Source: Streptomyces violaceoruber
Lineage (GTDB): Bacteria; Actinomycetota; Actinomycetes; Streptomycetales; Streptomycetaceae
DNA: 64,000 nucleotides
Assembly (NCBI GenBank): GCA_000720805.1
Contig: JODI01000062.1
Location: forward strand, 1-64,000
Direction of reading: 5' to 3'
The notes beneath the pieces are model-generated. The model did not search any database. It was not told the DNA's origin and saw nothing but the letters and a program-made list of their open reading frames with translations. Positions 42,343-51,228 of this stretch are shown in pieces. The translations under genes were made by a program, and so were the position numbers. Within the stretch, counting starts at the first letter, position 1, and every line of letters begins with the position of its first letter.

Positions 42343-43992
42343 TCACCCCGCCCCCGCCCGCCATCGCTGCCCCGCGCCCCCGCTCAGCGCGACCAGCGAA
42401 ACCCCCTCGCCCCCGTCAGACCCACCCGGAGTGACCGCCGTCTCGATCGCGATCGCCGGTCGGATCACGCCGTCGTTGTCCACGGTGAACCGCAGGTTCT
42501 CCCCGTGGCTCCCGTCGAGCGAGTCGCACTCCCAGATGCCGACGCCCTTGTCCACGTCACCCCGGCTGTCCAGGCAGAAGTCGGAATCGGCGGACGACTG
42601 CACGACACCCCGGTCCGCGTCGACGCGCCAGCGCTGGGTCCAGGAGGCGGTGCAGGGCGCCGTGACGACATCCGTGCCGTTCTTGAGGTCGCCGTCCACG
42701 TCCAGGCAGCGGCCCGAGGCGAGGTTCACCACCTGGGCGGAAGCGCTGCCCGGCGGTTTGGGAGGAGGCGGTGGAGGCGGCGTGGTGCGGGTCGGGGAGG
42801 GGCTTGCGGACTTTGTCGGTTTCGGAGGGGGCGAACTTCTCTTCGGGGGCGGCGGCTTGCTGGTCGCGGAGGGAGACGGGGGCGGAGGAGGTGTCGCGGT
42901 CACCGTCACCCGGGGCGGAGTCGTCGGCGTGCTCACCGCCGCTCCCGTCGACTCCCGGGACGGGGAGCCGCTGTCCTGGGTGAGCAGGAGAATGAGCAGT
43001 GGGGCGAGGGCCACACCGAGGGCCGCCGAGGCGAGCGCGAGGCGTCTGGACGGTGGCCAGATCCCGATCGCCGTACGGGACCCGCCGCCACTGCGGACAC
43101 CTGCGTCGCGCGAAGCGCCGCCCCGCCGCGCCGCCCGCCGGGACCCGTCACCCGGTCGCGCCGCCTCACGGGCCCCGTACGCCGTCCCCGCCCACGGCAG
43201 CAGGCCCTCCGCCAGCGCCGTGCCCGGGGTGTCGCGCAGGGAGGTCAGTTCCTCGTACGCCGTCGTGCAGTGGGCGCAGTGCGCCATGTGGGAGTGCAGG
43301 TCGGGGCTCTCGCGTGGGGTGTCCGGGCGTACGGCCTCCTCGATCAGGCGGCGGAAGTCACCGCAGCGCGGATCGTCGGACGCGGCGAGGCGGGCCCGGA
43401 GACAGGCCTGGGCCATGGCCTGGAGGGCCTGGTCCGTGCCGTAGGTGACGTCCTCGCGGGTGAGGCCCAGGTAGCCGGCCGTGCGGTCCGTCGGTTCCCG
43501 CTCGACGACGCCGTACCAGATGAGGCCCTGCGCCCGGGAGGGGAGGGACTGGAAGGGGGCGAGGAGGGGCGGGGGAGGCCCGTCGGGGAGCGCGGTGTTC
43601 AGGACCAGCAGCAGGCCCGGGTCGAGGCCCGCGGATCGTTCGTCCACCGCCCAGGACGCGGCCACCCGCCCGGTCAGCAGCAGGAGCCGGTGCCGCCACG
43701 GGACGCCGGGGTCGGTGCCCCGGGCCGTCTCGCGGGCCGCGAGCGTGAACGCCTGGGCCGCCAGCTGCCGTGCCGTCGACTCGCTGGTCGCGCACAGGCG
43801 GGCGTAGGCGACGACGGACGGGCGATGCCGGGCGCGGAGTTCCTGCAGGCCCAAGTAGGCGGTGGCCGTGTCGGCGCGCAGGAGTTCGGTCAGGCGGGCG
43901 TCCGAGGCGCCCGCGTACACGCCCGTGTACGTCCCCGTGCCGTAACCCCCCGCGTTCCCGACCTCGTCGTCGGTCCCGTCGGCCCGAGCCAT
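42343..43992 (-). CDS. Sigma-like/zinc-finger/ricin-domain membrane protein
   Basis: A 549-residue fusion. Residues 31-200 look like ECF sigma regions 2 and 4 (DARLTELLRADTATAYLGLQ ... GLTREDVTYGTDQALQAMAQA). A zinc-finger anti-sigma motif follows (His235-x3-Cys239-x2-Cys242). Next come one membrane helix (about 318-338), a Pro/Ser/Thr linker (about 350-415) and a C-terminal ricin-type beta-trefoil (about 418-549; GRCLDVDGDLKNGTDVV, QRWR) outside the cell. It resembles Streptomyces sigma-factor-like proteins with carbohydrate-sensing tails. ATG 43992 follows GGAGG. Confidence 0.82.
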   Translation of the reverse strand: MARADGTDDEVGNAGGYGTGTYTGVYAGASDARLTELLRADTATAYLGLQELRARHRPSVVAYARLCATSESTARQLAAQAFTLAARETARGTDPGVPWRHRLLLLTGRVAASWAVDERSAGLDPGLLLVLNTALPDGPPPPLLAPFQSLPSRAQGLIWYGVVEREPTDRTAGYLGLTREDVTYGTDQALQAMAQACLRARLAASDDPRCGDFRRLIEEAVRPDTPRESPDLHSHMAHCAHCTTAYEELTSLRDTPGTALAEGLLPWAGTAYGAREAARPGDGSRRAARRGGASRDAGVRSGGGSRTAIGIWPPSRRLALASAALGVALAPLLILLLTQDSGSPSRESTGAAVSTPTTPPRVTVTATPPPPPSPSATSKPPPPKRSSPPPKPTKSASPSPTRTTPPPPPPPKPPGSASAQVVNLASGRCLDVDGDLKNGTDVVTAPCTASWTQRWRVDADRGVVQSSADSDFCLDSRGDVDKGVGIWECDSLDGSHGENLRFTVDNDGVIRPAIAIETAVTPGGSDGGEGVSLVALSGGAGQRWRAGAG

Positions 43993-44180
43993 CCGCCCGC
44001 CTCCTGCCACCCCGCTGCCGCCCCGTCCGGCCGTCCTGACGTACCAGCCAGTCTGTGAAGGGTGCCCATAGTGATGGACGGGGCCTTGGGAGGAAAGGGG
44101 TTCCTCGGGGTAATAGCAAGCTTTCGGCCGCCGGACGCACCGGTTCCACTGGATGCACGGGGCCCACAGGGGCCCGCCGC

Positions 44181-44215
44181 ACGGCAACCCGGCCCATCCT
44201 GGGCCGGGTTGCCGT
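44181..44215. terminator. Terminator between the ricin-fusion promoter side and the sigma gene
   Basis: A 16-bp perfect stem (44181-44196 with 44200-44215) with a 3-nt loop, about 80 bp downstream of the sigma factor stop on the minus strand. Three short CGTCACGGA-like repeats lie at 44255-44283. Confidence 0.85.
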
Positions 44216-44294
44216 GTCACGGATGTGCGACCCCGGCGGACGCCACCGTCACTCCTCGGACGTCACGGACGTCACGGACGTCAAGGCGTCACCG

Positions 44295-45212
44295 TCACTC
44301 CTCGACGGTCAGGCCCTTGCGCAGCTTCACCAGCGTCCGCGACAGCAGCCGGGACACGTGCATCTGCGAGATGCCGAGCTCGTCGCCGATCTCGGACTGG
44401 GTCATGCCCGCGACGAAGCGCAACGACAGGATCGTGCGGTCCCGGGAGGGAAGTTCGGCGATCAGGGGCTTGAGGGACTCGACGTACTCGATGCCTTCGA
44501 TTCCGTGGTCCTCGTAGCCGATACGGTCCGCGAGGGCGCCCTCGGCGTCGTCCTCCTCCGGCTGGGCGTCCAGCGAGGAGGCGGTGTACGCGTTCGACGC
44601 GGCCATGCCCTCGACGACCTCTTCCTTCGACAGGCCGAGGCGCTCCGCGAGTTCGCCCACCGTCGGCGCGCGGTCGAACTTCTGGGCCAGCTCGTCACCG
44701 GCCTTGGCCAGGTCGAGCCGCAGTTCCTGGAGCCGGCGCGGGACGCGTACGGACCAGGAGGTGTCGCGGAAGAAACGCTTGATCTCGCCGACGATGGTTG
44801 GCATCGCGAAAGTGGGGAACTCCACTCCCCGGCTGAGTTCGAAGCGGTCGATCGCCTTGATCAGGCCGATGGTGCCGACCTGGATGATGTCCTCCATCGG
44901 CTCACTGCGGGAGCGGAAGCGGGAGGCGGCGAATTTCACGAGGGCGAGGTTGAGTTCGACGAGCGTGTTGCGGACGTACGAGTATTCGTGGGTGCCTTCT
45001 TCCAGCGATTCCAGCCGCGCGAAGAGGGTCTTGGACAGGGCCCGTGCGTCCACCGGCCCCACCTCGTCGTAAGGCGGGATCTCCGGGAGGTCGGCGAGTA
45101 CGTCGTCCGCGTCGGGACGTACGTCGCTGTCGTGCCCGATGGGATTCAGATGTTCCGGGGGGGATGTCGACGTCGCCGGATGGGTATGCGATGCGTCGAG
45201 CCGGGGTGACAT
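44295..45212 (-). CDS. sigI: SigB/SigF-family RNA polymerase sigma factor (SigI-like)
   Basis: A 305-residue stress-type sigma factor. Region 2 is EDIIQVGTIGLIKAIDRFE...FPTFAMPTIVGEIKRFFRD, region 3 is LAERLGLSKEEVVEGM, and region 4 is MTQSEIGDELGISQMHVSRLL. ATG 45212 has GGAGG with good spacing; upstream ATGs at 45224 and 45236 are less well placed. It is divergent from a STAS antagonist and followed by an ATPase anti-sigma, the same trio as S. coelicolor sigI/arsI/prsI beside the hut genes. I use that name on the basis of this layout. Confidence 0.88.
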   Translation of the reverse strand: MSPRLDASHTHPATSTSPPEHLNPIGHDSDVRPDADDVLADLPEIPPYDEVGPVDARALSKTLFARLESLEEGTHEYSYVRNTLVELNLALVKFAASRFRSRSEPMEDIIQVGTIGLIKAIDRFELSRGVEFPTFAMPTIVGEIKRFFRDTSWSVRVPRRLQELRLDLAKAGDELAQKFDRAPTVGELAERLGLSKEEVVEGMAASNAYTASSLDAQPEEDDAEGALADRIGYEDHGIEGIEYVESLKPLIAELPSRDRTILSLRFVAGMTQSEIGDELGISQMHVSRLLSRTLVKLRKGLTVEE

Positions 45213-45462
45213 GATGTCCTCCATCGTTCTCGGCATAAGGCTGCCGAAGCCAGTTCCGTGCACTGCGGTGTGCGGCGCCTCCAAAGCCGGCCGTGTCGGG
45301 TACGTGTATCTACTAGCCCTACCCGCTTTCCTGAGCCCTCCGCAAGTGTGTTCTGTTGGTATATGTCCGTTTGCGTGTGATTGTTCGGGTGTCGGGGAGT
45401 GTGGAGAAGGCGTAGTGTTCGAGGGCGTCATCAGCAGCCACGACGTCGGGAGAGAGAGACGC

Positions 45463-45858
45463 ATGGACCGCGGGACAGTCGGCAGCGCACAGTCGGGCCG
45501 GCTTCTGGTGGAGGTGCGAGAAGAGGGCCCTAGTGCTGTCGTGACTCCGGCGGGTGAGTTGGATCACCACACCGCCGATCTGCTGCGCGAGCCCCTCGAC
45601 GACTGCCTCGCCAAGGGATTCAGTCGACTGGTGGTCGACTGCTCACGCCTGGAGTTCTGCGACTCCACGGGGTTGAACGTGCTGCTGGGTGCGCGACTGA
45701 AGGCGGAGGCGGCCGGGGGTGGGGTGCATCTGGCGGGGATGCTGCCCGTGGTCTCGCGTGTCTTCGAGATTACGGGGGCGGATGCGGTCTTCACTGTCCA
45801 TGACACCTTGGAAGCGGCTCTGGCCGACGGGCCGGGCGAGGCCGAAGAGGCCGGTTGA
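45463..45858 (+). CDS. arsI: STAS-domain anti-sigma factor antagonist (ArsI-like)
   Basis: A 131-residue SpoIIAA/BldG-like protein with a single STAS domain. The phosphorylatable serine is Ser68 in the CDSTGLNVLL motif. GGGAGAGAG precedes ATG 45463. It is expected to bind the ATPase gene product at 46088 when unphosphorylated, freeing the sigma factor. The upstream region (45213-45462) is unusually AT-rich for this genome, consistent with an alternative-sigma promoter. Confidence 0.9.
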   Translation: MDRGTVGSAQSGRLLVEVREEGPSAVVTPAGELDHHTADLLREPLDDCLAKGFSRLVVDCSRLEFCDSTGLNVLLGARLKAEAAGGGVHLAGMLPVVSRVFEITGADAVFTVHDTLEAALADGPGEAEEAG

Positions 45859-46087
45859 CGCGCCCGGCCGGGATGATGCCTCGCTCGTCACCCTGGGGCC
45901 GGCGCTTTCCGGGCGTCACGCCCCGTGTGTCGAAAGACAGGGGTGTTCGACCGGTCGGCCCGGGCAGGAGACATCCGTACTGACTGTGCGGGAACCCGGC
46001 CGACCGTGCGGGAAACCCGATCGGTCGTACCGGCCGAGCAGTGATGTTGAGAATCGTGAACTGGTGAATCGGTGAGGTGAAGCGCTG

Positions 46088-46624
46088 ATGAGCACCACCC
46101 GGCCTTACCCGCCGGGCGACCGCGGCCCGGAGCCCAGCGGCGCTTCCGGGGCGTCCGAGGGGGGCGTGCCGGCGACCGGGGCGTCCGGTGGGGGCGCGGC
46201 CGTGTCGTCGGGGGGACGTCAGGTCCGCAGGCTGAGGTTCGACGACGAGAGCGGAGTCGTGCCGCTCGCCCGCGACTTCACCCGCCAGGCGCTGTACGCG
46301 TGGGGCTGGCTGCCCGCCGCCACCGCCGACCAGCGGGCCGCCGCCGAGGACGTGCTGCTCGTCGTGTCCGAGCTGGTCACCAACGCCTGCCTGCACGCCG
46401 AAGGCCCGGACGAGCTGTGGATCACCTGCGACAACAAGGTGATCCGCCTCGAGGTCTCCGACAAGGGCACCGGTCAGCCGGCCCCGCGCACACCGCACCG
46501 CGCCGGCCGCCCCGGCGGTCACGGCATGTTCATCGTGCAGCGGCTGTGCCTGGACTGGGGCGTCGTGCGCGCCCCCGGGGTCGCCGGCAAGACGGTATGG
46601 GCCGAGCTGGGGGCGCCTGCCTAG
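46088..46624 (+). CDS. prsI: HATPase_c anti-sigma factor (PrsI-like)
   Basis: A 178-residue protein. A Gly/Ser-rich leader (about 1-45) is followed by a GHKL ATPase: VVSELVTNACLHAEG (N box), EVSDKGTGQPAPR (G1) and GGHGMFIVQRLC (G2). It should sequester the adjacent sigma factor and phosphorylate the STAS protein. It lies 229 bp downstream of arsI with its own leader; the gap contains GGTGAATCGGTGAGGTG-like repeats directly before the ATG. Confidence 0.88.
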   Translation: MSTTRPYPPGDRGPEPSGASGASEGGVPATGASGGGAAVSSGGRQVRRLRFDDESGVVPLARDFTRQALYAWGWLPAATADQRAAAEDVLLVVSELVTNACLHAEGPDELWITCDNKVIRLEVSDKGTGQPAPRTPHRAGRPGGHGMFIVQRLCLDWGVVRAPGVAGKTVWAELGAPA

Positions 46625-46721
46625 GCCCCGGGCGGCCCGGAGACCCGCGGCCCAGGGTTACCCACGGTTCGACCTGATCTCCGACCCTTCTTCATACGTC
46701 TCTTCACACGTCACGTCACCC

Positions 46722-46747
46722 GCGCCGGATCACCACAGATCCGGCGC
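46722..46747. terminator. Terminator after prsI
   Basis: GCGCCGGATC (46722-46731) pairs with GATCCGGCGC (46738-46747) around a 6-nt loop, 97 bp after the prsI stop and before the surface-protein operon. Confidence 0.8.
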
Positions 46748-46846
46748 TCCCTGTGTCTTCCCTCCTCTGGGCCCCGGGCGTACCTTGACGGCCGATCTGA
46801 TGTGCCGTCAGGAACCTTCAGGAACGCCTGCAGGAATGAGGGGACA

Positions 46847-47587
46847 GTGTCGAACCGGACGTACCAGAAACGAACCGCCGCGATCGCGTCCGTCGCGGCC
46901 CTGGCCGGCTCGGCGGTGCTGATGGCCGCCCCCGCAGCCCACGCCGAGGTCGTCGACGTCAACTACCGGTGCGAGACACCGATCGGGGTCAAGACCGCCG
47001 TCTCGCCCATCGACATCAAGAGCGTCAAGAGCGGCGCCGGCTACAAGCTCACCATGTCGTGGCAGAAGGGCGTCTCCTCCAGCCCGGTCGAGCTGGGCAA
47101 GGGCGCGATGAACCCGAGCGCCACCGTGAAGCTCGGCGGCGCCGACAGCGGGACGCTGACCGTCACCGGGCCCGCCAACCAGGAGGCGATCCCCGCCAAC
47201 ACGCCCATCAAGGTCAGCGACCTGTCGGGGACGTACACCCCGAAGAAGAGCGGCAAGGTCACTTTCACGGCGGGCGTCCTCACCATCAAGGCGCTCGGTA
47301 CGACGACCACCTGCACCCCGACGAACAACCCGAAGCCGTCCCTGTCCCTGGACGTGACGGCGGCGGGCGGGGGTTCCTCGGGAGGCACCCAGGGTGGCGG
47401 CGGCTCGGGCGGCGGCTCCGGCGGCAGCGCGGGCAGCGACGCGGGCGGTGACTCCGGCGCCGCACTCCCGCAGACCGGTCCCGAGGACTCCGCGGTCGCC
47501 CTCGGCACGCTCGGCGGCACGGTGCTGCTCTCGGGCGCGGCCGGCGTGCTGTGGCTGACCCGGCGGAACCAGGCGGCCCGCCGCTGA
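46847..47587 (+). CDS. LPxTG-anchored surface protein, single repeat domain
   Basis: A 246-residue protein from GTG 46847 after GAGGGG. A signal peptide (about 1-33, AHA-EV) is followed by one beta-rich domain (about 34-165; RCETPIGVKTAVSPIDI ... GVLTIKALGTTTTCTP), a Gly/Ser linker, and a sortase signal LPQTG at 207-211 followed by a hydrophobic helix and RRNQAARR. The domain is homologous to the second domain of the protein at 49661. It is first in a four-gene operon. The function is unknown; it is expected to be linked to peptidoglycan. Confidence 0.85.
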   Translation: MSNRTYQKRTAAIASVAALAGSAVLMAAPAAHAEVVDVNYRCETPIGVKTAVSPIDIKSVKSGAGYKLTMSWQKGVSSSPVELGKGAMNPSATVKLGGADSGTLTVTGPANQEAIPANTPIKVSDLSGTYTPKKSGKVTFTAGVLTIKALGTTTTCTPTNNPKPSLSLDVTAAGGGSSGGTQGGGGSGGGSGGSAGSDAGGDSGAALPQTGPEDSAVALGTLGGTVLLSGAAGVLWLTRRNQAARR

Positions 47588-47619
47588 TCCCTCGTTGGTG
47601 ACGACCGCCGGAGCCGCCC

Positions 47620-48504
47620 ATGCCGTCCACCGACCGAACCCTCAGCGTCCTGTGCCTGACGGCGCTGAGCCTGCTCGCCACCGCCGCTCTCACCGCGCCC
47701 ACTGCCCATGCCGCCTCCGCCGACACGGCCGCCGACGGCTGGTCCCTGGCGCCCTCCGGCGGCGGCCGGCCCGCCTTCTACGCCGAGGGCGCGCCCGGGA
47801 CGGTCCAGCAGGACACGGTGACCGTGACCAACCGGGGCGGGGGGCCGGTCACCGTACGGCTGAGCGGAACCGGCGTGGCGATCACCTTCGCCGGGACGGA
47901 CGTCCGGGTACCCGCCCGCACCCGTGCCGACGTGCCCTTCACCGTGAGCGTCCCCGAGGACGCCGCCCCCGGCGACCGCTCCGGCGCGATCGTCGCCCGC
48001 GACTTCGAGGGCCGGTCCCGGGCCGTGCCGCTCACGCTCCGCGTCGGCGGTCCCGACCTGTCCGCGCTGACCGTCGAACACGTCACCGTGCACGGTGACC
48101 GTATCGCCTACGAGCTGGTCAACCGCGGTACGACCGTCCTCGTACCGACGCTCGCGGTGCGCGCTGACGGACTGTTCGGCCCGGTCCTCGACCGCGCCCC
48201 GCGCACCCTGCCCGTCCAACTGGCCCCCGGCCGCCGCCTCCGCCTCACCGAGCCGTGGCCGAACCGGCCCGCCCTGGACGCGGTCGACATCCGGCTGACG
48301 GTGACGGCCGGCGGCGGCGCGCGCGACACCGCCCTCGTGCCGGCGCGGTTCGTGCCGTGGGGCGCGGTGGCGGGCGCGGGGAGCGCGGTGGCGGCGGGCG
48401 GTGCCTTCGTCGTCGTACGGCGGCGTGGGCGCCGTGGGGGCAAAGGTGGCGAACCGGCTCGACGGCCGGGTCAGAAGGCCGAGTTGACGGGAGCGAGGAC
48501 GTGA
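47620..48504 (+). CDS. Secreted, membrane-anchored Ig-like (DUF916/WxL-like) protein
   Basis: A 294-residue protein with a signal peptide (about 1-31), two beta-sandwich regions resembling WxL/peptidoglycan-binding proteins (GTVQQDTVTVTNRGGGPVTVRLSGTG ... VPARTRADVPFTVSVPEDAAPGD), a C-terminal membrane helix (about 245-266) and a basic cytoplasmic tail. It lies 32 bp downstream of the LPxTG protein and its stop overlaps the next start (GTGA). It probably forms a surface complex with its neighbours. Confidence 0.75.
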   Translation: MPSTDRTLSVLCLTALSLLATAALTAPTAHAASADTAADGWSLAPSGGGRPAFYAEGAPGTVQQDTVTVTNRGGGPVTVRLSGTGVAITFAGTDVRVPARTRADVPFTVSVPEDAAPGDRSGAIVARDFEGRSRAVPLTLRVGGPDLSALTVEHVTVHGDRIAYELVNRGTTVLVPTLAVRADGLFGPVLDRAPRTLPVQLAPGRRLRLTEPWPNRPALDAVDIRLTVTAGGGARDTALVPARFVPWGAVAGAGSAVAAGGAFVVVRRRGRRGGKGGEPARRPGQKAELTGART

Positions 48505-49664
48505 GCGGGAGGGTACGGATTCCGGTGCCGGCGGTGTTGGCGATGCTGCTCGCGCTGCTCATGTCGCCCCTGTCGCCCGGGGCGGGCGTCGCCGCGGCGG
48601 CCGGCGGGCCGAATGTGAAGCTGTCCAAGTCCCAGGCGGGCACCGGGGGTTCGATCACCGTCACCGGCAGCGGGTGGCGGGAACGGGCGCTGCTGATGAT
48701 CCTGGTCTGCGGGCAGGCCGAACCGTCCCGGGGAGTGGTCGGCGGCACCAACTCCTGCGCCAACGCCGACGGCCGGGCCGTGACGACCGACGGTGAGGGC
48801 CGGTTCAGCCGGAAGGTGCCGGTGGCCGAGCCGCCGGTGCCGTGTCCGTGCGTGGTGCACGTGGCGACGGTGACCGGGGCGAAGGCCGAGGCCGACGCGG
48901 TCTTCCAGGTCGCCGGGCACGCCGTCGAACCGCTGCCCGCGGAACCGGCAGGCGGACGCCTGTCCGTGCTCACGGACACCCGGCTCGACGGTTCCAGCGG
49001 GCTGCTGACCTGGTTCGGGGCGCCGCCCGCCCGCACCCTCGTCCTGACCGTCGGCAACGTCGGCACCTCCGCCGTCAAGGACCCCGTCTTCCAGGTCGGC
49101 ACCTCCCACGGCGTGTTCGCCCCGCAGTGGGAGGAGCAGCAGTGGCGCGGCACGATCCAGCCGGGCAGGAAGGCGCGGATCGAGCTGCCCGTCGAACTCA
49201 CGGGCGGTGCGCACGGCGACTACACGGTCTCCCTCAAGTACGGCGGGAAGGTCCTCGCCGAGCAGCCCTGGGGCGTGGGCCGGCCCTGGGGCGTGACCCT
49301 GTTCTGGGTCCTGGTCTGCCTGGTCGTACCGGCCGCGGTGTTCCGGGCCGGCATGGCGGTCGTGGACCGTGTCCGGCCGCGCCGGGCGGGCGGGATCCGG
49401 CACCGGGGCCTCAGGCTGCCGCTGCCCGAACTGGCCCTGCGCCTGCCCGGGGTGAAGCCCCCCGAGGCCGCGCACCGGGCCCCCTCATCCGCTTCGACCC
49501 TGCCGTGGTTCACCCCGGACGCCGATCCGGGTACGGCCGGTCGACTCTCCGCACCGCACGACGACACTCCGACGAGTCCTGCGGCTCCGACGAATCCCGC
49601 GACTCCCAGGAGTCCCGCGGCCCCGACGAGTCCTACGACTCCCACCAGGAAGGGACCCATGTGA
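48501..49664 (+). CDS. Membrane-anchored protein with neocarzinostatin-like Ig fold
   Basis: A 387-residue protein from GTG 48501. A signal sequence (about 8-33) is followed by an Ig-like domain (about 36-140; VKLSKSQAGTGGSITVTGSGWRERALLMILVCG), a second beta domain (about 150-255), a membrane helix (about 265-290) and a Pro/Thr-rich tail with repeated TPTSPAAP-like units. The final Met-stop ATGTGA overlaps the next GTG start. Neocarzinostatin-like folds occur in many surface proteins without toxin binding, so no binding role is claimed. Confidence 0.75.
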   Translation: MSGRVRIPVPAVLAMLLALLMSPLSPGAGVAAAAGGPNVKLSKSQAGTGGSITVTGSGWRERALLMILVCGQAEPSRGVVGGTNSCANADGRAVTTDGEGRFSRKVPVAEPPVPCPCVVHVATVTGAKAEADAVFQVAGHAVEPLPAEPAGGRLSVLTDTRLDGSSGLLTWFGAPPARTLVLTVGNVGTSAVKDPVFQVGTSHGVFAPQWEEQQWRGTIQPGRKARIELPVELTGGAHGDYTVSLKYGGKVLAEQPWGVGRPWGVTLFWVLVCLVVPAAVFRAGMAVVDRVRPRRAGGIRHRGLRLPLPELALRLPGVKPPEAAHRAPSSASTLPWFTPDADPGTAGRLSAPHDDTPTSPAAPTNPATPRSPAAPTSPTTPTRKGPM

Positions 49665-51025
49665 GCGAGCGAAGGAGAGTCATACCGGCCGGCAGACGGA
49701 GAGGTACGGGCGCGGCGGGCCTCGCGCTGGTGCTCGGCGGGGCCGGGGCCCTGCTCGGGGTCGCCGTGGGGCCGGCGCAGGCCGCGGAGGTGGCGTACGC
49801 GACGAGGTGCGTCCCGCCCGCCGGGATCGGGCTCGACCCGGTCGACGGCACCACCAAGGTGGAGATCACCGCACCGGCCACCGCGAAGGTCGGCGAGGAG
49901 GTGCAGGTGGTCTGGAAGTTCGTACAGGCCGCCTCGAAGAACCCGGACATCATCGACCTGCCGGCGAACTCCGTCCAGCCGTCGGGGACGTTGAAGGTCG
50001 CCGGGGCGCAGACCGGGGCCGTGGCGATGCAGGGGCCCCGGGAGAACCCGGCGATCCCCAAGGGCGGGGCGATGGTGCTGTCCGACATGAAGGGCACACT
50101 CAAGCCGACCGCGCCGGGGCAGTTGACGCTGACGCCGGACGCGTACGTCGTCAACGCCATGTCGACGGACACGAAGTGCGCGCCGACGGCGGCCGTGCAG
50201 CCAGCCGCGACCATCAACGTGACGGCGGGGGAGGGGAGTCCGCCTCCGAGCGGCACCCCTGACCCGACCGGCAGTACGACGCCGACGCCGACGCACACGC
50301 CGAGCGGGACGCCGAGCCCCTCCGGCAGCGGAGGCGGGAGCGGGGGCACGGACACCGGGGGTTCCGGCGGCGGTGCCGGTCAGACCGACTTCACCGGCAA
50401 GGCCGTCCAGGTGCCGTACGCCTGCAAGACGCCCATCGGCGACAAGAACGCGACCTCGCCCGTGCAGATCAACGCCAGGAAGAACGGCGGGAGTTTCGAT
50501 CTCGTCGTGAAGTTCGAGAAGTCGGTGATGGACAGTCCGGCCGACATTCCGGCGGGCTCGGTCAAGCCGTCGATGGAGGTGGTCCTGGGCGGCGCCGACA
50601 AGGGCACGGTGCATGTGGAGGGCCCGGTGAACGCGGGGGCCATCAAGTCGGGCGACCCGATGGCGATCCCGGACCTGACGGGGACGTACAAGCCGGGGGC
50701 CAGTGGTGAGTCGACGCTGTCGCCGGGTGTGCTGACGATCAAGGCCCTCGGCACGACCACGACGTGCACACCGACCAAGTCGGAGGTCTCGCTCACGCTG
50801 AACACGGAGGAACAGGCGAGCGGGGCGTCCGGCGGAGGGTCGGCGGGCTCCTCCGGTTCCGGTGGCTCCTCGGGCGGTTCCTCCGGTACGACACCCGACG
50901 GGGGGTTGGCCGAGACGGGCGCGGAGGGCAACGGCGCCCTGAAGGCGCTGGGACTCGTGGCCGGGACCGCGGTCCTGCTGGGCGGCGCGGTATTCACGTT
51001 CATGCCGGGCCGGAGGGCGCGGTAG
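49661..51025 (+). CDS. LAxTG-anchored surface protein with two repeat domains
   Basis: A 454-residue protein from GTG 49661 after AGGAAGG. A signal peptide (about 1-42) is followed by domain 1 (about 45-190), a Thr/Pro/Gly linker (about 195-245), and domain 2 (about 250-375), which closely matches the protein at 46847, including GVLTIKALGTTTTCTPT. It ends with a Ser/Gly linker and a class-E-type sortase signal LAETG (416-420) plus hydrophobic tail. No sortase gene is in the window. It ends the operon. Confidence 0.85.
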   Translation: MSERRRVIPAGRRRGTGAAGLALVLGGAGALLGVAVGPAQAAEVAYATRCVPPAGIGLDPVDGTTKVEITAPATAKVGEEVQVVWKFVQAASKNPDIIDLPANSVQPSGTLKVAGAQTGAVAMQGPRENPAIPKGGAMVLSDMKGTLKPTAPGQLTLTPDAYVVNAMSTDTKCAPTAAVQPAATINVTAGEGSPPPSGTPDPTGSTTPTPTHTPSGTPSPSGSGGGSGGTDTGGSGGGAGQTDFTGKAVQVPYACKTPIGDKNATSPVQINARKNGGSFDLVVKFEKSVMDSPADIPAGSVKPSMEVVLGGADKGTVHVEGPVNAGAIKSGDPMAIPDLTGTYKPGASGESTLSPGVLTIKALGTTTTCTPTKSEVSLTLNTEEQASGASGGGSAGSSGSGGSSGGSSGTTPDGGLAETGAEGNGALKALGLVAGTAVLLGGAVFTFMPGRRAR

Positions 51026-51026
51026 C

Positions 51027-51160
51027 CGGACCGAAGGGACGCGGAGGACAGCCCGAAGGGGCGCGGAGGACAGCCCGAAGGGACGCGGAGGACAGCCCGA
51101 AGGGGCGCGGAGGACAGCCCGAAGGGGCGCGGAGGACAGCCCGAAGGGGCGCGGGGGACC
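51027..51160. repeat. 22-bp tandem repeat, six copies
   Basis: Units of the form ACAGCCCGAAGGGGCGCGGA (22 bp in full) begin at about 51026 and then exactly at 51048, 51070, 51092, 51114 and 51136. They differ only at a G/A in the GGGGC/GGGAC step. The array starts at the stop of the LAxTG gene and ends before the hairpin at 51170. It has no spacers, so it is not a CRISPR array. Confidence 0.88.
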
Positions 51161-51169
51161 GCGCGAGGA

Positions 51170-51203
51170 GAGGCCGTTGCACCCACATGGGTGCAACGGC
51201 CTC
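51170..51203. terminator. Bidirectional terminator between surface operon and POT gene
   Basis: Bases 51170-51185 pair perfectly with 51188-51203, a 16-bp stem with a 2-nt loop. The flanking genes are convergent. Confidence 0.88.
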
Positions 51204-51228
51204 CGTCACCCCGGCCAGGCCGCGGGCC

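Noticed and set aside
51027..51160. Possible CRISPR array
   Set aside because: The 22-bp units are contiguous without spacers and no cas genes are near, so it is a plain tandem repeat.
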